Assembly (NCBI GenBank): GCA_949283575.1
Contig: CASDSU010000031.1
Span: 62,001-126,000, forward strand
Source of the DNA: an uncultured Eubacteriales bacterium
Lineage (GTDB): Bacteria > Bacillota > Clostridia > TANB77 > UBA1234
Length of the DNA stretch: 64,000 nt
Direction of reading: 5' to 3'
Positions 1-8,222 of the stretch are shown piece by piece. The notes under the pieces were generated by a model that saw only the letters and a program-made list of their open reading frames with translations, searched no databases and was not told the DNA's origin. The position numbers were made by a program, and so were the translations under genes. How positions within the stretch are numbered: position 1 is the stretch's first letter; every line of letters starts with the position of its first letter.

Positions 1-159
1 TATGATGTGAAAAATGATGAATTAATATATGATTATCCAACAATAAATGCTACAATAAATGTTAGTGAAATTACAGACAGTATAGATTTAGAAATGAATA
101 TTGAACTAATAAACGACTACAATGAAAAAGTTGTTTATAATGTAAAAGTATCAAAATAA
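1..159 (+). CDS. 3' end of an unidentified protein gene
   Basis: Reading frame 1 is open from the window edge to a TAA at 157-159 and gives about 52 residues rich in Asn, Asp, Ile and Val, with no Cys or membrane segment. The composition resembles the beta-strand-rich tail of an extracellular protein, but no family can be named. A strong ribosome-binding site for the next gene (AGGAGGA) begins directly after the stop, so the two genes are probably co-transcribed and may both be secreted. Confidence 0.6.
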   Translation, partial: YDVKNDELIYDYPTINATINVSEITDSIDLEMNIELINDYNEKVVYNVKVSK

Positions 160-173
160 GAGGAGGATGTATT

Positions 174-1589
174 ATGAAAAAATCAAGAATCGTTTCACTA
201 GTAATGGTGGTAACAACAGTATTTTCAACTGCAACACCAGTTTTTGCAAATGATTTAGTAACAAGTAACTACGATTATAGTGTGATGCCAATATCAGAGG
301 TATATGAGGATAGAGGTCCTATATTAATATCACCACGACCAGCGACACAAGAGATTAAAGTATTATTAAATGATGAAGAAATTGATTTTACAGATGAAAA
401 TGGAAACAAGGTAACACCACAATTGATAAATGATAGAACTATGGTTCCAATGAGAAAAATATTTGAAGTTTTTGATGCTGAAATTGATTGGGATGGAGCG
501 ACAGAAACAGTTACTGCTACGACAGAAGAAAAAGTATTGAAATTACAAATAAACAATGAAAAAGCTATAGTTATAGAAGGTGAAGAAATAGAAGAAATAA
601 CACTTGACTCTGTTCCTGTTGTAATTGATGGAAGAACTTTAGTACCAGTTAGATTTATTTCTGAAACACTTGGATTAAAAGTAGGTTGGGATGAAGCTAC
701 ACAAACGGTAATAATAATTGATCCAAGTTTCGTATTAGATGTAATAAAAGAAGATGCACCAATATTCTATGAATTAATTACATCAGATTATGAAACACCA
801 AAAACATCAGAGACAAAAATGACTCTTAATGGTAACGTAAACTACACAAATGCAGAAGAAAAATCAAGTAATACAAACATAAAACTAGCTTTAACAGGAA
901 CATCAAAATTAAACCAAGATGCAGTATCAGTAGATATTGATTCAAAAGTTACGGGTAAAGGTATACTTTATGATGCAATAAAAGAAGAAGGTTTTGAAAA
1001 AGTTACATTGTCTGCAATATTTGATATGAAGAATTTTGCATATTACATGAAATCATCTTTATTAGAAGAAGAAATCGGAAAGAAATGGATTAAAGAAACT
1101 TTAGCAGATGTAGAAGAAATTGAAGCAGTAATAGATATGGAGGCTTTAGAAACAGCTGAAGAAGTTGAGTTAGAAGATTTAGTAAATGTTTTATTTGATT
1201 ATGTTGAAATAGACAAAAATACATATGCTGGAACAAAATTATTAACAAAAATTCTATGCCAGTTTGTAAACGATGATCATTTCACAGTTAGTGGAAGAAC
1301 AACAAAAACATACACATATGAGATAACAGCAAGTGATATAAATGAAATATTTAAAAATATAGGAATAGGAGCAGTTTTACCAGAAGAAGTTATTAAAGAA
1401 GCTAAATTAAAATTTACAATGAAATTTAAAAATAATATGAACACAGAAGCTTCTGCAACTTTCGAGGGAGAATTTGAATATATGGAAGAAAAACTTGATG
1501 TGAATTTCTCTACAAAAGCTACATTAACAAGTACAAATAAGACCGTAACAATAAAAATGCCAGCTGAAAAAGATATTAGTAAAAGATAA
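174..1589 (+). CDS. Secreted stalk-domain (copper amine oxidase N-domain-like) protein
   Basis: The 471-residue protein begins with a clear signal peptide (hydrophobic core near residues 6-22, likely cleavage after VFA). Residues of about 60-185 hold two copies of the Cu_amine_oxidN1/stalk motif: each has the RTMVPMR or RTLVPVR signature followed by a W-D turn (IDWDG, VGWDE). This domain is a non-catalytic cell-surface module widespread in Firmicutes; no catalytic oxidase domain follows. The rest is a Lys/Thr/Glu-rich beta-type region resembling a DUF6612-like lipoprotein fold, a resemblance I infer weakly. The ATG has AGGAGG seven bases upstream. The next frame stays open for 64 codons past the stop (see 1591-1782), so the C-terminus may be truncated. 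Confidence 0.8.
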   Translation: MKKSRIVSLVMVVTTVFSTATPVFANDLVTSNYDYSVMPISEVYEDRGPILISPRPATQEIKVLLNDEEIDFTDENGNKVTPQLINDRTMVPMRKIFEVFDAEIDWDGATETVTATTEEKVLKLQINNEKAIVIEGEEIEEITLDSVPVVIDGRTLVPVRFISETLGLKVGWDEATQTVIIIDPSFVLDVIKEDAPIFYELITSDYETPKTSETKMTLNGNVNYTNAEEKSSNTNIKLALTGTSKLNQDAVSVDIDSKVTGKGILYDAIKEEGFEKVTLSAIFDMKNFAYYMKSSLLEEEIGKKWIKETLADVEEIEAVIDMEALETAEEVELEDLVNVLFDYVEIDKNTYAGTKLLTKILCQFVNDDHFTVSGRTTKTYTYEITASDINEIFKNIGIGAVLPEEVIKEAKLKFTMKFKNNMNTEASATFEGEFEYMEEKLDVNFSTKATLTSTNKTVTIKMPAEKDISKR

Positions 1590-1590
1590 A

Positions 1591-1782
1591 AATGGTAAGG
1601 AGATAAAGGCTTCATACTATGCTACTAGTGAAGGAAATGTGTTTATATGGCCACCATTTAGAGGAAGCTATGTTACACATAATAATATACTTGAATTTGA
1701 TAATGCATCAGAAATATTCGAAAATGGTTATAAATTCATGGTAGGAAAAGTTGAAATAGAGGTGGGAAAAGATATAAAATAA
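1591..1782 (+). pseudogene. Out-of-frame C-terminal extension or gene remnant
   Basis: Frame 1 is open from inside the end of the stalk-domain gene to a TAA at 1780-1782 and encodes about 64 plausible residues (contains FIWPPFRGSY and FENGYKFMVG), with no start codon or ribosome-binding site of its own. If one base were missing from the A-run near 1567-1571, the upstream protein would read straight into it (AEK then ILVKDKNGKEI). It is either the true C-terminus cut off by a one-base insertion, or a relic of another protein. Confidence 0.4.
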
Positions 1783-1801
1783 CATTATTTTACATAATTT
1801 A

Positions 1802-1830
1802 TTGAAAAATAATGGAAAATGTGATAAAAT
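1802..1830 (+). promoter_or_regulatory. SigA-type promoter for the riboswitch and glycosyltransferase operon
   Basis: TTGAAA at 1802-1807 and TAAAAT at 1825-1830 are separated by exactly 17 bases. The start of transcription would fall near 1837, just before the structured leader. Confidence 0.7.
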
Positions 1831-1839
1831 GTAGAACGT

Positions 1840-2011
1840 ATTAAGGACGAAAGTAAATAAAAACGCTGAATTCTAGAAATAGAAGCCGAGGAACCAATTT
1901 TGGGGTGTATCATGAAAATGAAGGAAACCTTTTATTCCTAACCCGACAGCTAACTTGGTAAGCAATTAAGAGGGGAAATCATAGGTCATAGGGTATCCCT
2001 GTGACCTTTTT
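1840..2011 (+). promoter_or_regulatory. c-di-AMP (ydaO/yuaA-type) riboswitch with terminator
   Basis: The leader carries the conserved blocks of the ydaO-yuaA aptamer: GAGGAACC, TTTTGGGGTG, and near its 3' end CCCGACAGCTAAC followed by GGTAAGC. It is followed at 1983-2011 by a strong intrinsic terminator (AGGTCA and TAGGG arms pairing with CCCTG and TGACCT, then five T). This arrangement is the usual transcription-off switch: bound c-di-AMP favours the terminator. The family generally controls wall hydrolases, potassium and osmolyte transporters. Here it precedes two glycosyltransferases. The aptamer assignment rests on recalled consensus blocks and not on a covariance search. Confidence 0.8.
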
Positions 2012-2104
2012 CATTTAAATAACATATTTCTTCGTAATTTTAATATAGTGAAAATAAGTAAATTACTATATTTTAATCGTCCTAAAGGAAAAGGAGAGAA
2101 TAAA

Positions 2105-3175
2105 ATGTTTGAAAAGAAAAAAATAAGTGTAGTTGTGCCTATTTACAATGTTGAGAAGTATTTACCTGCGTGCATAGAAAGTATTCAAAATCAAAGTTAT
2201 ATGAATCTAGAAATTATATTAGTAGATGATGGAACACCTGATAATTCAGGAAAAATAGCTGATGAATATGCTAAAAAAGATGGAAGAATAAAAGTTATTC
2301 ACAAACCAAATGGTGGTTTATCAGATGCTAGAAATGTTGGTATGGATGCAGCAACAGGCGACTATATAATGTTTATTGATTCTGATGATTTAATGATGCC
2401 AGAAGCTTGTAAAGTTCTAGAAGAAAAAATTGAAAAAGAAAATGCTGATTACGTAATAGGAAACTATATAAATTGTGATGAAGAAGGAAAGCTTTGGGAG
2501 AAACCTGTATTCAATAATGAAAAATATAAGGGATTTAAGTTAAGCATAAAAGACTATGAAGATTCGTTCTTTATTATGAATTCAGGTGTTTGGAATAAAA
2601 TTTATGACCTTAAATTTATAAGAAGTCTTAATTTGAAATTTGAGATTGGTTTACCGGCTGAAGATGCAATTTTTACAACATATTGTTTTATGAAATCAAG
2701 TAAAGTTTATTATATACCTAATATAGTTTATTGTTATAGACAAAGAGGTGCAGGTACGTCAATATCAATGAACTGTACTCCTAAATATTTTAATGGAATA
2801 AACTCTGCATACAAAATCATATATGAAAACTTCAAGGAGAATGAAGAATTAGGATTCTACAGATTCTTTTATGCGAAAAGTATGACATATATGCTTTATA
2901 AGTTCATAGATTCTCAACTTATGACTGAAGAAGAAAAAATAGAAGTGTTATCAAAAATGAGATGGTTCTATAAACTTAGCAAGGAGCTAGATGTTCCTGC
3001 ATGTCAAGAATCACTAGGTCTTATAATCGATAAAATAATTGATGGTGATTATAGAGATGTAATAGATATTTGTAAGGTAATTGCCGAAGTTAGAACGTTT
3101 ATGCCAAGTGAGATAAAAGAAAAAATGTCAAAACCACAGGCAGAGATGTATACAAGAATGTTAAGTAATAAATAG
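2105..3175 (+). CDS. Family 2 glycosyltransferase
   Basis: The 356-residue protein has a GT-A nucleotide-sugar-binding domain at its N-terminus: ISVVVPIYNVEKYL, then the ILVDDGTPDNS loop, NGGLSDARN, and the metal-binding DSDD near residue 95. It should transfer a sugar from a nucleotide donor to a polysaccharide, teichoic acid or glycolipid acceptor at the inner face of the membrane. I start at the ATG at 2105, which has AAAGGAGAG eight bases upstream; an in-frame GTG at 2048 lacks such a site. It is the first gene after the c-di-AMP riboswitch and is followed after 11 bases by a paralogue. Confidence 0.85.
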   Translation: MFEKKKISVVVPIYNVEKYLPACIESIQNQSYMNLEIILVDDGTPDNSGKIADEYAKKDGRIKVIHKPNGGLSDARNVGMDAATGDYIMFIDSDDLMMPEACKVLEEKIEKENADYVIGNYINCDEEGKLWEKPVFNNEKYKGFKLSIKDYEDSFFIMNSGVWNKIYDLKFIRSLNLKFEIGLPAEDAIFTTYCFMKSSKVYYIPNIVYCYRQRGAGTSISMNCTPKYFNGINSAYKIIYENFKENEELGFYRFFYAKSMTYMLYKFIDSQLMTEEEKIEVLSKMRWFYKLSKELDVPACQESLGLIIDKIIDGDYRDVIDICKVIAEVRTFMPSEIKEKMSKPQAEMYTRMLSNK

Positions 3176-3186
3176 GAGGAAATTAT

Positions 3187-4206
3187 ATGGAAAAAATAAG
3201 TGTAGTAGTTCCTATTTACAACGTTGAAAAATATTTACCAAAATGTATTGAAAGCATAATAAGTCAAACATATAAGAATTTAGAGATTATCTTAGTGGAT
3301 GATGGAAGTACTGATAACTCTGGAAAAATTATAGATGAATATGCAAAAAAAGATTCAAGAATACTTGCTATTCATAAACCAAATGGAGGTTGTTCAAGTG
3401 CAAGAAACTATGCACTAGATATTGCTACTGGTAGCTATATTGCATTTGCAGACAGCGATGATATTTTGAATGAAAGAGAATATGAAGTTTTATACAATTT
3501 AATAAAAAAACATGATGCAGATATTTCTTTTTGTGAATTGCAAACTATAAGCACAGAAGAATTTGAGCAATATCCTAACATAGAGTTAAAACAAAGAAAA
3601 AAAGAAGAACTTTTCGAGAAAACTATAACACCTGCAGAAGCTTTAAATTTAATGATATTGAATTCTGAAGTTGGAAATTATGTGGTATTAAAATTATTCA
3701 AAAAAGAGCTTTTTGAAGCTCACAGATTTGCAGACAAAGTTTATTATGAAGATGTTGCTCTTGTTTATAAAGTAATTGCAGGAGCAGAAAAAATTGCCTA
3801 TACTAATGAAAAACTATATTATTATCAAATAAATAGAGTAGATGCGATAACAGCTTCATTTAACACCAAAAAGATTATTGACTCAATGAATGCATACTAT
3901 GCGCAACATAAATTTATACTTCAAAATTATCCAGAAACATTCAATGCTTCTAATTATAATTTTGTGAAAATGTATACAAGTGCTATGGAAAAAATATGTA
4001 TGAATAAGGATTGGGAATTGTATAACAGTGAAATGATGCTTGAAAGATATGAAGAATTTAAAAAGGCATATTCAAACTTGTCAAAAGAATATATGATTCA
4101 AAATCTTGAGCCATACAGATTAGTGAGTGCAACAATACTTAATGAAGATAGAAATTTATATAAAGAAATGTTTAATACATTATTTACAAATTTGAAAAAT
4201 AAATAA
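3187..4206 (+). CDS. Family 2 glycosyltransferase, paralogue of the preceding gene
   Basis: The 339-residue protein repeats the architecture of its neighbour almost word for word over the first 75 residues (ISVVVPIYNVEKYL, ILVDDGSTDNSGKI, HKPNGG), with DSDD as the metal site, so the two look like a tandem duplication. The C-terminal halves diverge strongly, as expected if acceptor specificity differs. An AGGAGG site overlaps the upstream stop, so translation is probably linked and both genes would answer to the riboswitch. A bidirectional hairpin closes the operon. The sugar and acceptor cannot be read from sequence. Confidence 0.85.
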   Translation: MEKISVVVPIYNVEKYLPKCIESIISQTYKNLEIILVDDGSTDNSGKIIDEYAKKDSRILAIHKPNGGCSSARNYALDIATGSYIAFADSDDILNEREYEVLYNLIKKHDADISFCELQTISTEEFEQYPNIELKQRKKEELFEKTITPAEALNLMILNSEVGNYVVLKLFKKELFEAHRFADKVYYEDVALVYKVIAGAEKIAYTNEKLYYYQINRVDAITASFNTKKIIDSMNAYYAQHKFILQNYPETFNASNYNFVKMYTSAMEKICMNKDWELYNSEMMLERYEEFKKAYSNLSKEYMIQNLEPYRLVSATILNEDRNLYKEMFNTLFTNLKNK

Positions 4207-4212
4207 GAAAAG

Positions 4213-4248
4213 AAAAAAGGACAAAGGGATGGGCTTTTGTCCTTTTTT
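4213..4248. terminator. Bidirectional terminator built on the GGACAA...TTGTCC repeat
   Basis: AAAAAAGGACAAA pairs with TTTGTCCTTTTTT across a short G-rich loop; A- and T-runs on the two sides let it stop transcripts from both convergent operons. The arms match the hairpins at 21566-21603 and 27099-27136. Confidence 0.75.
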
Positions 4249-4253
4249 AGTAT

Positions 4254-5276
4254 TTATTCTAAACTCTCGGCAAAACTATTGTTTACTATTGTTTCAAATG
4301 GTGCTAAAGTTTCAAGTTCTCCAGCTTCAACCATAACTTCTTGAAGTTTTTCGAAAGATTCTTTTGTCATGTATGGAGTTGTGTTCCAAACATCAATTGA
4401 TTTGTAGTTTTCGATAGATCTTTCTAAAAGTGTAACGTCAGAGTCTGGGAAAGAAGGAAGAACAACCTCAGCAATTTCTTTAGCGGTATGTTCATTTACC
4501 CATTGTTGACCTTTATAAATTGCTCTTGTAAATTTTTCAATAATATCACTATTTTCTTCAATATAACTTTTCTTAGCAAAATAAGCTGTATAAGGAATGT
4601 CGTCAGTATAGGCACCAACTGCAGCGACAATGTATCCTTGATTATTTAATTCTAAACTAGATGCTGTTGGTTCAAAAACAGTTACGAAATCACCAGTTCC
4701 TGCAACGAAAGCACTTGTCATTGCGTCAAAACTAATTGAAGTGTCTAAATTTAAATCACTTTGTGGATTAATGTCGTTAGCTTTTAAAACATATTCAAAA
4801 GTCATATAAGGAACTCCACCGGTTCTACCAGGAAGAACATGTTTTCCAATTAGATTAGTCCAAGTAAAATCATCATATGCTTCTCTTGAAACAAGCATGG
4901 AACCATCCTTTTTTGTAAGTTGTGCGAAGACCTCTGCATAATCTGAATTTCCCTCATTGTATACATATATTGCGGCTTCAGGACCTGCAAAACCAATATC
5001 AACTTGGTCGGAAAGAACAGCGGTCATGACGTTATCTGCACCGCCACCATTAATAAGTTCAATTTCTAAACCTTCTTCTTCAAAGAAACCAAGATTGATA
5101 GCGGCATATTGTGGCGCATAAAAAACGGAATGAGTAACTTCACTAACAGTAAGCTTATCTAAAGTAACATTTTCATCGTCAGTAGGTAAAGTAGCATCAT
5201 CTCTAGCAAGTAAAGCAAGTGCGATAACTAAAATCACAACAATGATTAGAATGATTGAATATGTTAATCTTTTCAT
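4254..5276 (-). CDS. ABC transporter substrate-binding protein, SsuA/TauA/ThiY (NMT1) type
   Basis: The 340-residue protein has an N-terminal hydrophobic segment (about residues 6-24) and then the NMT1/SsuA pattern: YAPQYAAINLGFFEEEGLEI, a GGADN ligand-loop segment, DIGFAGPEAAIY, and an RTGGVPYMTF segment typical of the hinge. The family delivers sulfonates, nitrate, or pyrimidine and thiamine precursors to a membrane permease. No lipobox cysteine follows the hydrophobic segment, so the protein seems to be an uncleaved anchor and not a lipoprotein, which is unusual for a Gram-positive binding protein. The permease gene lies 69 bases upstream in the same operon; no ATPase gene accompanies them. 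Confidence 0.85.
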   Translation of the reverse strand: MKRLTYSIILIIVVILVIALALLARDDATLPTDDENVTLDKLTVSEVTHSVFYAPQYAAINLGFFEEEGLEIELINGGGADNVMTAVLSDQVDIGFAGPEAAIYVYNEGNSDYAEVFAQLTKKDGSMLVSREAYDDFTWTNLIGKHVLPGRTGGVPYMTFEYVLKANDINPQSDLNLDTSISFDAMTSAFVAGTGDFVTVFEPTASSLELNNQGYIVAAVGAYTDDIPYTAYFAKKSYIEENSDIIEKFTRAIYKGQQWVNEHTAKEIAEVVLPSFPDSDVTLLERSIENYKSIDVWNTTPYMTKESFEKLQEVMVEAGELETLAPFETIVNNSFAESLE

Positions 5277-5345
5277 AAAACCTCCTAAATAAGTAATTTA
5301 TATATGCATATGCAAAAGCAATCTAAGAGGTGACAAATTTCCAAA

Positions 5346-6155
5346 TTAATTCGAATGTAAAATAAATTTATTAATTAATTTTTCAAATAATTCTACAGAG
5401 TAATATAAAATTGCAGCGGCGAAACCTAGAATTATCACGCTAGTCATAACTAAATCTAACTTAAAAACCTGACCTCCATAAACAATTAAATATCCAAGAC
5501 CAGCTTTGGAAACTAAGAATTCCCCTGAGATTACGCCAACAAGCGAAAGCCCGATATTAACTTTCATAGCACTAATTAAAGTTTTAATGTTAGAAGGGAA
5601 AATAATCTTACCAAAGATTTGTCTTTTAGAAGCACCAAAAGTTTGAGCCATTTTAATAAGATTCCTATCAGTATTATTAAATCCATTTAACATTTCTAAA
5701 ATTGTAACAATAATAGAAATTGCAAGAGCCATAACAATTATCGCAGAAGTACCAGCGCCAGCCCAGACAATAATGATAGGACCAAGAGCTACTTTAGGCA
5801 ATGCGTGCAAAATTATAAGGAATGGTTCACTAACACGCGAAGCAAACTTAGACCACCAAAGTAAAACGGCAATGAAGGTACCGATTAAAGTACCAAGTAA
5901 AAAGCCTATAATTGTTTCAAAGCAAGTCACGCTGATATGCAATAACAAATTGTTAGACGAAAAATCACAAAGAGTTTCTAAAATTCTTGAAGGCATACTT
6001 GTTATAAAAGGATTAATAATTTCAAGCCTTGCAAGCATTTCCCATAAAACTATAAAAAACAAAACAATAAAAATTTGTGTAAAAATTACCTTATATTTAT
6101 ATATTTTTTTATTTTTCAAAAACTTTTTTCTTTCATTTGAAATTTCACTATTCAT
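5346..6155 (-). CDS. ABC transporter permease, SsuC/TauC family
   Basis: The 269-residue protein has about six membrane segments and the binding-protein-dependent permease (EAA) loop around FGASKRQIFGKIIFPS near residue 185, where the ATPase docks. It would form the channel for the substrate caught by the adjacent binding protein. I choose the ATG at 6155 because GAAAGGAG lies eight bases ahead of it; the longer reading from a TTG at 6173 would place that site inside the gene. The operon holds only permease and binding protein; the partner ATPase must lie elsewhere. Confidence 0.85.
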   Translation of the reverse strand: MNSEISNERKKFLKNKKIYKYKVIFTQIFIVLFFIVLWEMLARLEIINPFITSMPSRILETLCDFSSNNLLLHISVTCFETIIGFLLGTLIGTFIAVLLWWSKFASRVSEPFLIILHALPKVALGPIIIVWAGAGTSAIIVMALAISIIVTILEMLNGFNNTDRNLIKMAQTFGASKRQIFGKIIFPSNIKTLISAMKVNIGLSLVGVISGEFLVSKAGLGYLIVYGGQVFKLDLVMTSVIILGFAAAILYYSVELFEKLINKFILHSN

Positions 6156-6282
6156 TCGTAAAACTCCTTTCAATCATACATAAAATAGATTGTTTATATA
6201 TCATACGAAATAAAAAAAACTAAAGTTACAGCTTTGTACTAAAACTTTACTATGAACATAAAATTTCATGGGGTGATATTTT

Positions 6283-7500
6283 ATGAGAAAATATATAAAG
6301 ATTTTAGGAATATCCATGCTATTAATAATTTTAATTAATAGTAAAGTTAATGCAACTGACATGATTGAGAGTGTTACGGAAGAAGATGTATTGACAAGAG
6401 CGGAACTTATTGAAGTAATGAGTAAAGCTCAAAATATAAATATTAACGCAACAGCTGCATTACTTTATGACAAAACATATGACAAAATTTTATATGCCAA
6501 AAACATAGATTCTAAATTACCGAATGCATCAACAACAAAGATATTAACAGCAATAGTAGCATATGAAAATTCAAATATGGACGATATAGTAGAAGTTAGC
6601 GAAAGAGCGGCCTCTATAGGTGGTTCTACAATAAATTTACGAAAAGGCAATAAAGTATTAATGGGAGATTTAATGAAAGGATTACTCATGTCATCGGGAA
6701 ATGATGCAGCAATTGCAATAGCTGAGCATGTTGGTGGAAGTGTAGAAAATTTCTGTAAAATGATGAATAAAAGAGCAAAAGAATTAGGTGCAACAAACAC
6801 GAATTTTGTGACACCTCATGGATTAGATAAAGAAGATCATTACACAACAATACAAGATTTATTAATATTTACAAAACACTTTATGGAAATTCCATATCTT
6901 TTAGAAATTTCCAATACTAGCACAGCAAATATAAAAATAGATAATTATATAAGAGACTTAAGAACAACAAATGAAATGTTATCAATATACGATGCTGTAA
7001 ATGGTATAAAAACAGGTTTTACTGGTAAAGCAGGGAGATGCCTAATAACTTCAATTGCAAGTGGTGAAAGAGAGCTTATCACAATGGTTTTAGGATGTGA
7101 AACAAAAAAACAAAGAACTACTGAAACAGTACAGTTAATTACGTACGGATACAATAATTTTGAGGAAGTTGACCTTTTTGAAAATATGAGAAAAAAGTTC
7201 GAAATTAGAGTAAAAAAGTCGTTGAATGATAAATACGAAGTTATACTTTCGGGACATAAAAAGGTATTGATCCAAAAAGGTGAAGCGAATGCAATACAAT
7301 ATGACTATGACATGTTGTATGATTTAGTTGCACCACTTCAAAAAGGAGAGAAAATTGGACGAATTCAGGTTCATTTATATGATGAAATTTTAACGGAAAT
7401 TCCAATATTTATACCTTATGAAATAACTCAAAAAAGCTTCATACAATACTTTAATGAAATTATTAAAAATCAGAAAATGTATACAGAGGTGAAATCGTGA
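6283..7500 (+). CDS. D-alanyl-D-alanine carboxypeptidase (peptidase S11, DacF/DacB-like)
   Basis: The 405-residue protein starts with a signal peptide (about residues 1-24) and has all three active-site motifs of low-molecular-weight penicillin-binding proteins: STTK with catalytic Ser83 and Lys86, SGN at 138-140, and KTG at 243-245. A C-terminal beta domain resembling the PBP5 C-terminal domain follows (about 295-380). It trims the terminal D-Ala of peptidoglycan stem peptides outside the membrane. There is no obvious C-terminal amphipathic anchor. In sporulating Firmicutes, paralogues act in cortex synthesis; whether this is the vegetative or the sporulation enzyme is not clear. Start has GGGGTGAT upstream. 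Confidence 0.9.
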   Translation: MRKYIKILGISMLLIILINSKVNATDMIESVTEEDVLTRAELIEVMSKAQNININATAALLYDKTYDKILYAKNIDSKLPNASTTKILTAIVAYENSNMDDIVEVSERAASIGGSTINLRKGNKVLMGDLMKGLLMSSGNDAAIAIAEHVGGSVENFCKMMNKRAKELGATNTNFVTPHGLDKEDHYTTIQDLLIFTKHFMEIPYLLEISNTSTANIKIDNYIRDLRTTNEMLSIYDAVNGIKTGFTGKAGRCLITSIASGERELITMVLGCETKKQRTTETVQLITYGYNNFEEVDLFENMRKKFEIRVKKSLNDKYEVILSGHKKVLIQKGEANAIQYDYDMLYDLVAPLQKGEKIGRIQVHLYDEILTEIPIFIPYEITQKSFIQYFNEIIKNQKMYTEVKS

Positions 7501-7657
7501 GAAAAAAAACTTCAGAAAAGCTAGAAATGAACAAAAAAAGTGGCTAAAATGAGCGAAAATATGTTATAATAATAAGAAGAAATTCATGTTGAAATATATC
7601 ATAAAATGTAGTATCATATGTGGTGGAAGATTATCTTCGGTTAAAAAAGGAGGAAAT

Positions 7658-8176
7658 ATGGAAAAAAATTACATAAAAAAGATTGCAATGATTTTAACTG
7701 TTTTCGTTACACTTACAATGTTTGGAAGTTTTACATTAGGAACTGAAAATTCTACAGAGTTTGACGGAGAAGAGAATACTGCAAATGAGGAATTAATTGA
7801 CTTAGGAACTATTGATACTAACGAAAAAACGGAAGATAATACAAATGAATCGATTGAAGATGCAGAATTAAATGATGCTAGTGATAAGATTTTATCTAAT
7901 ATCACTAAAAGTGAAAGAAAAAAAGCATATTATATCGATAAATATAATGATGAATTTCTTGGCCAAGTGGCTTACGCTCTAGATGTTGCAAGAATATATA
8001 GCTTGCCAATTTGTTTTATAGGTATAACGATTGGTGCGTTTAACTTCTTGATTATTGGAAATAAAAAGCTTGATAAAAAAGAGCAAGGTTTTGGATGGAT
8101 AGTAGGATTTACTATTGGATTAGTTGTTTTCAATGTACTACCTTTACTATATGCTTTATTGGTTGCTGGCAGATAA
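7658..8176 (+). CDS. Small exported protein with two C-terminal membrane segments, unknown
   Basis: The 172-residue protein has a signal-like N-terminus (about residues 7-27), an acidic, Asn/Thr/Glu-rich stretch of about 65 residues, then two hydrophobic helices near residues 113-130 and 142-165 separated by a Lys-rich turn. The start at 7658 is preceded by AAAGGAGG; an in-frame ATG at 7586 has no such site. A weak promoter (TGGCTA at 7541, TATAAT at 7565) lies upstream. I do not recognise the family. The layout resembles small pilin-like TadE/VirB2-type or TrbC-like membrane subunits, and the next gene is TadZ-like, which makes a secretion or pilus role possible but unproven. Confidence 0.6.
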   Translation: MEKNYIKKIAMILTVFVTLTMFGSFTLGTENSTEFDGEENTANEELIDLGTIDTNEKTEDNTNESIEDAELNDASDKILSNITKSERKKAYYIDKYNDEFLGQVAYALDVARIYSLPICFIGITIGAFNFLIIGNKKLDKKEQGFGWIVGFTIGLVVFNVLPLLYALLVAGR

Positions 8177-8222
8177 GTAGCCATAAAGCTGTAGTTAGCA
8201 AAATAACAGGAAGGTGATTAAT

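Noticed and set aside
6156-6173. TTG start six codons upstream for the ABC permease
   Set aside because: It would place the GAAAGGAG ribosome site inside the gene; the ATG at 6155 has ideal spacing.
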